This document shows positions 15,553 through 19,575 of a stretch of 19,575 nucleotides of DNA, piece after piece (the stretch's first letter is position 1; each line of letters starts with the position of its first letter). Origin of the DNA: Flavobacteriaceae bacterium UBA4439 (lineage in GTDB: Bacteria > Bacteroidota > Bacteroidia > Flavobacteriales > Flavobacteriaceae). Position numbers and translations under genes: made by a program. The notes under the pieces are model-generated. The model was given only the letters and a program-made list of their open reading frames with translations. It did not search any database and was not told the DNA's origin. Location: contig DGPN01000058.1 of NCBI GenBank assembly GCA_002390455.1, positions 1 through 19,575 of the forward strand, written 5' to 3'.

Positions 15553-16629
15553 ATGATAGAAAAATTAGACATTGTCCAACAAAGATTTATTGAAGTATCT
15601 GATCTGATCATTCAGCCAGATATTATTGCAGATCAGAAGCAGTATATTCAGCTCAACAAAGAATATAAGGATTTGAATAAGATTGTTGCTAAAGCAGAGG
15701 TCTATAGATCAGTCATTGCCAATATAGAGGAGGCCGAGACTATGATCAAAGAGGAAACAGATTCCGAAATGATCGATATGGCCAAAATGCAATTGGAGGA
15801 AGCCAAAGAGCAACTTCCTCAATTGGAGGAAGAAATAAGGTTTTTATTGATTCCCAAAGACCCTGAGGACGGGAAAAATGTGGTGGTTGAAATTCGAGCA
15901 GGAACTGGAGGAGACGAAGCCAGTATTTTTGCTGGAGATCTTTATCGGATGTACACCAAGTACTGCCAAGATCAAGGGTGGAAAGTAAGCTTTGTGGATG
16001 CTAACGAAGGAACGGCTGGAGGCTTTAAGGAAGTCATCTTTGAGGTTTCTGGAGAAGAGGTCTATGGAACCATGAAATACGAATCTGGAGTACACCGAGT
16101 CCAACGTGTACCCCAAACCGAAACACAGGGAAGAGTTCATACCTCAGCTGCTACCGTTATGGTTTTACCAGAGGCCGAGGAATTTGACGTTGAAGTCAAC
16201 ATGAACGATGTCAGGGTGGATTATTTTTGTTCTTCCGGACCTGGTGGACAATCGGTAAACACCACCTACTCTGCTGTTAGGCTAACCCACGAACCCACGG
16301 GAATTGTCGCCCAGTGCCAAGATCAAAAGTCACAACACAAAAACAAAGAAAAAGCCCTAAAGGTTTTGCGCTCTCGACTCTATGAATTGGAGCTCCAAAA
16401 AAAGTTAGAGCAAGACGCCGAAAAAAGAAACTCCTTGGTTTCCTCAGGTGATCGCTCCGCAAAGATCAGGACCTATAATTACCCACAGGGAAGAGTGACA
16501 GATCACCGTATTGGATTGACGCTCTATGATTTACAAAATATCATCAACGGTGACATAAAGAAGCTAGTCGATGAACTACAACTATATCAGAACACTCAAA
16601 ATCTGAAGGAGGCAGGAGAGACCCTATGA
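15553..16629 (+). CDS. prfA: Peptide chain release factor 1
   Basis: The 358-residue factor ends translation at UAA and UAG. The codon-reading loop has P187-Q188-T189 (RVPQTETQGRVHTSAATV), the P-x-T type that marks RF1 rather than RF2 (SPF). The catalytic GGQ is at 231-233 (SSGPGGQSVNTTYSAV). The N-terminal helical domain (1-105) and C-terminal domain are both intact and length is normal. Its last codons overlap the pyrF start by four bases (ATGA), so translation is probably coupled. Because RF1 is intact, the TAA in the TonB receptor should be read as a normal stop. Confidence 0.97.
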   Translation: MIEKLDIVQQRFIEVSDLIIQPDIIADQKQYIQLNKEYKDLNKIVAKAEVYRSVIANIEEAETMIKEETDSEMIDMAKMQLEEAKEQLPQLEEEIRFLLIPKDPEDGKNVVVEIRAGTGGDEASIFAGDLYRMYTKYCQDQGWKVSFVDANEGTAGGFKEVIFEVSGEEVYGTMKYESGVHRVQRVPQTETQGRVHTSAATVMVLPEAEEFDVEVNMNDVRVDYFCSSGPGGQSVNTTYSAVRLTHEPTGIVAQCQDQKSQHKNKEKALKVLRSRLYELELQKKLEQDAEKRNSLVSSGDRSAKIRTYNYPQGRVTDHRIGLTLYDLQNIINGDIKKLVDELQLYQNTQNLKEAGETL

Positions 16630-17453
16630 CCCAATCTTCGCTATTAGAACAAATCAAAGCCAAAAAATCATTTTTGTGCGTAGGACTTGATGTGGATCGG
16701 GATCGCATTCCTGAAAGTTTAAATAACAAACCAGATGCCATTTTTGCTTTTTGCAAGGGGATTATAGAAGCTACCGCTCCCTATTGTGTCGCATATAAAC
16801 CTAACATTGCTTTCTTTGAGGCTTATGGTTTGGAGGGGTGGAAATCTTTAGAAAAAGTAATGGGTTTCTTGAATCAACAATATCCAGAGGTTTTTACCAT
16901 TGCCGATGCCAAGCGTGCAGACATAGGCAATACGTCTAAGCGATATGCCAAAGCCTATTTCGAACAGTTCGAATTTGATTCTGTTACCATAGCTCCCTAT
17001 ATGGGCAAGGATTCAGTTGAGCCTTTTTTGGAGTATAAAGAAAAATACGCTATTCTATTGGCTTTGACCTCCAATGAAGGTGCGTCGGATTTTCAATTTC
17101 TCAATACAGAAGGAAAGCCACTATTCGAACAGGTGATCGAAAAATCTAGAAATTGGCAAAATGCCAATCAATTGATGTATGTGGTGGGAGCGACCAAGGC
17201 ACAAGCTTTGCAGAAAATAAGAACATTGATTCCCGATTCTTTTTTATTGATCCCTGGGGTAGGAGCCCAAGGAGGGAGTTTGGAGGAGGTGGCGATCAAT
17301 GGATTGAATCAACAATGTGGATTGTTGGTCAATTCATCAAGGGGAATTATATACGCTTCTTCTGGAAATGATTTTGATCAAGTAGCAGGCCAGGTGGCCA
17401 GAGATCTACAAGAAGAAATGGCTTTTCACCTCCGTCAAAAAGGAATAATCTAA
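16626..17453 (+). CDS. pyrF: Orotidine 5'-phosphate decarboxylase, type 2
   Basis: The 275-residue enzyme performs the last step of UMP synthesis, OMP to UMP and CO2. The TIM-barrel landmarks are CVGLDVD near the N-terminus, YKPNIAFFEAYG (about 57-68), the catalytic DAKRAD at 94-99 followed by IGNTSKRYAKAYF, LTSNEGASDFQ, and the phosphate-binding IPGVGAQGG and VNSSRGIIYAS. The length and DAKRADIGNTS form place it in the group 2 (bacterial/mycobacterial) class. It overlaps prfA by four bases upstream and the hydrolase gene by one base downstream (TAATG), so the three form a coupled operon. Confidence 0.96.
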   Translation: MTQSSLLEQIKAKKSFLCVGLDVDRDRIPESLNNKPDAIFAFCKGIIEATAPYCVAYKPNIAFFEAYGLEGWKSLEKVMGFLNQQYPEVFTIADAKRADIGNTSKRYAKAYFEQFEFDSVTIAPYMGKDSVEPFLEYKEKYAILLALTSNEGASDFQFLNTEGKPLFEQVIEKSRNWQNANQLMYVVGATKAQALQKIRTLIPDSFLLIPGVGAQGGSLEEVAINGLNQQCGLLVNSSRGIIYASSGNDFDQVAGQVARDLQEEMAFHLRQKGII

Positions 17454-18232
17454 TGTTACATTACAGTATTTACAGGACTAAAAAGGAAAATGCAAGCTGG
17501 ATCACTTTTATCCATGGGGCAGGAGGGAGCAGCGCTATTTGGTTCAAGCAAATACGCTATTTCTCAAAACATTTTAATCTTTTGCTCATCGACCTAAGGG
17601 GTCATGGTGCTTCTAAAGATTTGATTCAAAATCCTTTTAAAACTAAATACTCCTTTGAATCCATAGCCGATGATATTTTCGAGGTAATGGATCATCTTAA
17701 AATTGAAAAATCCCATTTTGTCGGGATTTCTCTGGGAACCATTCTCATCCGTCAGTTGGCCGAGATGCAACCCAATCGAGTGGACAAGATGATTATGGGA
17801 GGAGCCATCTTGGAGTTAAATTTAAGGTCAAGAATACTCATGTATTTTGGCAATGCCACCAAGTCTGTCTTGCCCTATATGTGGCTGTACCGTTTTTTTG
17901 CCTTTATCATTATGCCCAATCGCAACCATAAAGAATCCCGGATTTTGTTTATACGCGAAGCTAAAAAACTCTATCAGAAGGAGTTTATACGTTGGTTCAA
18001 ACTCACCTCCGAGATCATTCCCAAGTTGAGGATTTTCAGAAAAGTTACTGTGGAGAAACCCACATTATACATTATGGGGGATCAAGATTATATGTTTCTT
18101 CCCTCTGTACGGAAGGTCACCGAAAGCCATCCGCTTTCCCAACTATTGGTATTGGAAGAATGCGGACACGTGGTCAATGTAGAGAGACCCGGAAAATTTA
18201 ACGATGGAATGCTCTCCTTCTTAAAGGAGTAG
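17453..18232 (+). CDS. Alpha/beta hydrolase
   Basis: A 259-residue soluble serine hydrolase of the alpha/beta fold. The oxyanion HGAGGSSAIWF is at 21-31, the LRGHGAS loop at 48-54, the nucleophile S93 in GISLG, the acid probably D212 or D210 in MGDQDYMF, and the histidine H239 in CGHVVNVERP. A cap of about 80 residues rich in aromatic and basic residues lies between the nucleophile and the acid. No signal peptide is visible. The start overlaps the pyrF stop by one base. Substrate cannot be told from the sequence; family members include esterases, lactonases and C-C hydrolases. The link to prfA and pyrF looks like transcription only, not a shared pathway. Confidence 0.9.
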   Translation: MLHYSIYRTKKENASWITFIHGAGGSSAIWFKQIRYFSKHFNLLLIDLRGHGASKDLIQNPFKTKYSFESIADDIFEVMDHLKIEKSHFVGISLGTILIRQLAEMQPNRVDKMIMGGAILELNLRSRILMYFGNATKSVLPYMWLYRFFAFIIMPNRNHKESRILFIREAKKLYQKEFIRWFKLTSEIIPKLRIFRKVTVEKPTLYIMGDQDYMFLPSVRKVTESHPLSQLLVLEECGHVVNVERPGKFNDGMLSFLKE

Positions 18233-18242
18233 AGGCAAGAGA

Positions 18243-18344
18243 TCAAGCCCAATCCCTTCTTTTAATTTTTATGTGTGTTATGATGATCTCATCATTATAC
18301 GCTAGGCTACTGACATCAATGACTCTTTGAGAAGGGAATGACAT
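18243..18344 (-). CDS. Possible small minus-strand ORF, unrecognised
   Basis: A 33-codon frame from ATG at 18344 to TGA at 18243 lies in the gap between the hydrolase and the DUF3575 gene. The open frame extends upstream without stops to 18434, inside the DUF3575 signal peptide region. The product looks protein-like: MSFPSQRVIDVSSLAYND, then EIIITHIKIKRRDWA; upstream in frame are ICWGSKTIKVI and KKNLKLQKD. It may be a small gene, the tail of a decayed gene, or chance. I do not recognise it. An AAGGA lies just before the ATG, but too close to act as a standard ribosome site. Confidence 0.25.
   Translation of the reverse strand: MSFPSQRVIDVSSLAYNDEIIITHIKIKRRDWA
18253..18337. repeat. Nested inverted repeats downstream of the hydrolase
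   Basis: The outer arms TCCCTTCT (18253-18260) and AGAAGGGA (18330-18337) enclose an inner hairpin ATGATGA-TC-TCATCAT (18280-18295). No T-tract follows, so it is not a classic terminator. It overlaps the doubtful minus-strand ORF. Confidence 0.3.
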
Positions 18345-18402
18345 ATCCTTCTGTAGTTTCAGGTTTTTTTTAATAACTTTAATTGTCTTAGAGCCCCAAC
18401 AA

Positions 18403-18987
18403 ATGACTAAATCCCTTCTTCTTTTCCTAATATTTTATTTTTTAATTGCGATCCCAACAATTAGTGCCCAAACCGAAATTAAATTTAATACAGTGGCTGC
18501 GTTGGTATTGGTTCCCAATGGTGGGATAGAATTGGCTTGGGGAGAGAAAAACAGTGTTCAGTTGGATGTATTAGGTTCTTTTTGGGATTCCATTGACGAC
18601 TCTGCCTATCATATCAATCAGACTTTTTTGGAATACCGCTGGTATCAAAAGCCCAAACAACAAGGATGGTTTTTGGGTACCCATATCGGGTATGGAATGT
18701 TTACCCTTAGAAAACCAAATTTGCCCGGAACTTATGGATATCCCAAAGGATACTATCAGTCTGGAAGAAATTCCTATTACGGGATTACTGTTGGTTATAA
18801 AAGATCTGTTTCATACCGTTGGGGACTAGAAGCCTTTTTGGGAGGGGGTTTTTCAAATGCCTTTTACCGAGGCTATCTTAAAAGTACCTGGACCAGATAT
18901 GAAGACCCTCACCGACAGTTTAATTTAAGTTCGGAATGGATCCCTTATAGGGGAGGGGTGATGTTGGTTTATAAATTAAAGCCTTGA
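18403..18987 (+). CDS. DUF3575-like outer-membrane beta-barrel protein
   Basis: A 194-residue exported protein with a clear signal peptide (about 1-22, ending TISAQ). The mature chain alternates hydrophobic and aromatic residues as in a small eight-strand barrel: VLVPNGGIELAWGEKNSVQLDVLGSF, FLEYRWYQKPKQQGWFLGTHIGYGMF, YYGITVGYKRSV, WGLEAFLGGGFSNAFYRG, and a terminal strand VMLVYKL. This is the pattern of DUF3575 proteins common in Bacteroidota. Function is unknown. It stands alone, 170 bases after the hydrolase, with no clear promoter match, and is convergent with the glycosyltransferase gene. Confidence 0.8.
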   Translation: MTKSLLLFLIFYFLIAIPTISAQTEIKFNTVAALVLVPNGGIELAWGEKNSVQLDVLGSFWDSIDDSAYHINQTFLEYRWYQKPKQQGWFLGTHIGYGMFTLRKPNLPGTYGYPKGYYQSGRNSYYGITVGYKRSVSYRWGLEAFLGGGFSNAFYRGYLKSTWTRYEDPHRQFNLSSEWIPYRGGVMLVYKLKP

Positions 18988-19051
18988 AAAAGGAAGCCGA
19001 TTTAAAATATTTTCAAAGGTTTCTCAACATAAGCTGATTTTAAAGTCGTAA

Positions 19052-19575
19052 CTATAATCCATGGGGCTTTAAGAGTGCTGAATTCAATTTTTTTGATAAA
19101 AACACTTGTTTTAACTTGCTAATTACCAATACTAAAACAAATCCTAATGACTTGGCTTTCGAAAATTTTAAGTGCCTATTATACAAGTTGAATGAATGTT
19201 TTATCAATTTTAATTTATTTGAAGATTGGGAAACATTGGTACAATTAAAAACGGTTAGAGGTTTTTGCAAGCCATAGCATTCCAAATGATTACTTGTGAT
19301 TTTATACCACAGATAGTGGTCTTCTCTTCTCATTTTTTTGAATTTAATAAGCTTTTCCTTCTTAATGATTACAGTTGACAAGTAAATTGAATTTTCATAG
19401 AGAAGTTTTTTGTAGTTGGTGACTAACTTACATTTTCTCAATCTTATAAAACTACTAAAAGCATCATATTGACTCGTACAGCTAAAGAGGAATCCATTGT
19501 TCAACATGAAATTTAATTGAGTTTCTAGTTTATTTCTTAACCAGAAATCATCCGAATCTAAAAATGCGATATAAT
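19052..19575 (-). CDS. Family 2 glycosyltransferase, C-terminal part (runs off right edge)
   Basis: This minus-strand frame is open to the window edge; the N-terminal part lies beyond it. The first visible codons read YIAFLDSDDFWLRNKLETQ, the conserved metal-binding DSDD block of GT-A fold GT2 enzymes, followed by the usual acceptor-site region with a RREDHYLWYKI block (the ED catalytic-base motif typical of GT2). The remaining 60 residues are basic and hydrophobic. Such enzymes transfer sugars to lipid-linked or surface polysaccharides. An ATG at 19507 is internal, not the start. The product ends at the TAG at 19054-19052. It is slightly more AT-rich than the neighbouring genes and could be the edge of a polysaccharide cluster outside the window. 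Confidence 0.85.
   Translation of the reverse strand, partial: YIAFLDSDDFWLRNKLETQLNFMLNNGFLFSCTSQYDAFSSFIRLRKCKLVTNYKKLLYENSIYLSTVIIKKEKLIKFKKMRREDHYLWYKITSNHLECYGLQKPLTVFNCTNVSQSSNKLKLIKHSFNLYNRHLKFSKAKSLGFVLVLVISKLKQVFLSKKLNSALLKPHGL

Overview
This window looks like a chromosomal segment of a member of the Bacteroidota, most likely a flavobacterium-like marine or free-living species. The DNA is AT-rich. Several genes are preceded by the Bacteroidota -7 promoter element TAnnTTTG and Shine-Dalgarno sites are rare. There is a FecI/FecR/TonB-receptor regulatory set, a type II (beta-grasp) glutamine synthetase divergent from a type III one, and many lipoproteins. I see no rRNA, tRNA, CRISPR array, transposase or integrase.

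Layout. (1) 1-315: poorly organised sequence with a minus-strand partial reading frame at the left edge. (2) 316-3700: a GH95 alpha-L-fucosidase lipoprotein and a Ca2+/Na+ antiporter, closed by a strong hairpin terminator shared with the convergent gene. (3) 3766-8403: nitrogen and purine metabolism: type II glutamine synthetase (minus), glnN and purM. (4) 8404-15514: the accessory core, consisting of an ECF sigma factor, a FecR anti-sigma factor, a FecA/SusC-like TonB receptor broken by one in-frame TAA, two paralogous Tat-exported Rieske lipoproteins, an Asp/Asn-rich lipoprotein with an unrecognised C-terminal domain, a four-helix b561-like membrane protein and a YceI-like lipid-binding protein. 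(5) 15553-18232: tightly overlapping prfA-pyrF-alpha/beta hydrolase. (6) 18403-19575: a DUF3575-like outer-membrane protein and the C-terminal part of a family 2 glycosyltransferase running off the right edge on the minus strand.

The most interesting part is region 4. A bipartite motif (GGTAGGGTAA, exactly 10 bases, GATTGTTA) occurs once upstream of the sigma factor and once upstream of the first Rieske gene. This suggests an autoregulated ECF regulon that covers both the regulator/receptor genes and the downstream redox genes. My working model, which is an inference, is a cell-envelope electron-transfer module: a membrane b-type cytochrome passes electrons to periplasmic or surface-tethered Rieske lipoproteins, with YceI handling an isoprenoid or quinone ligand and the receptor sensing or importing a ligand. 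The receptor stop codon would break the sensing arm in this strain unless it is a sequencing error or is read through.
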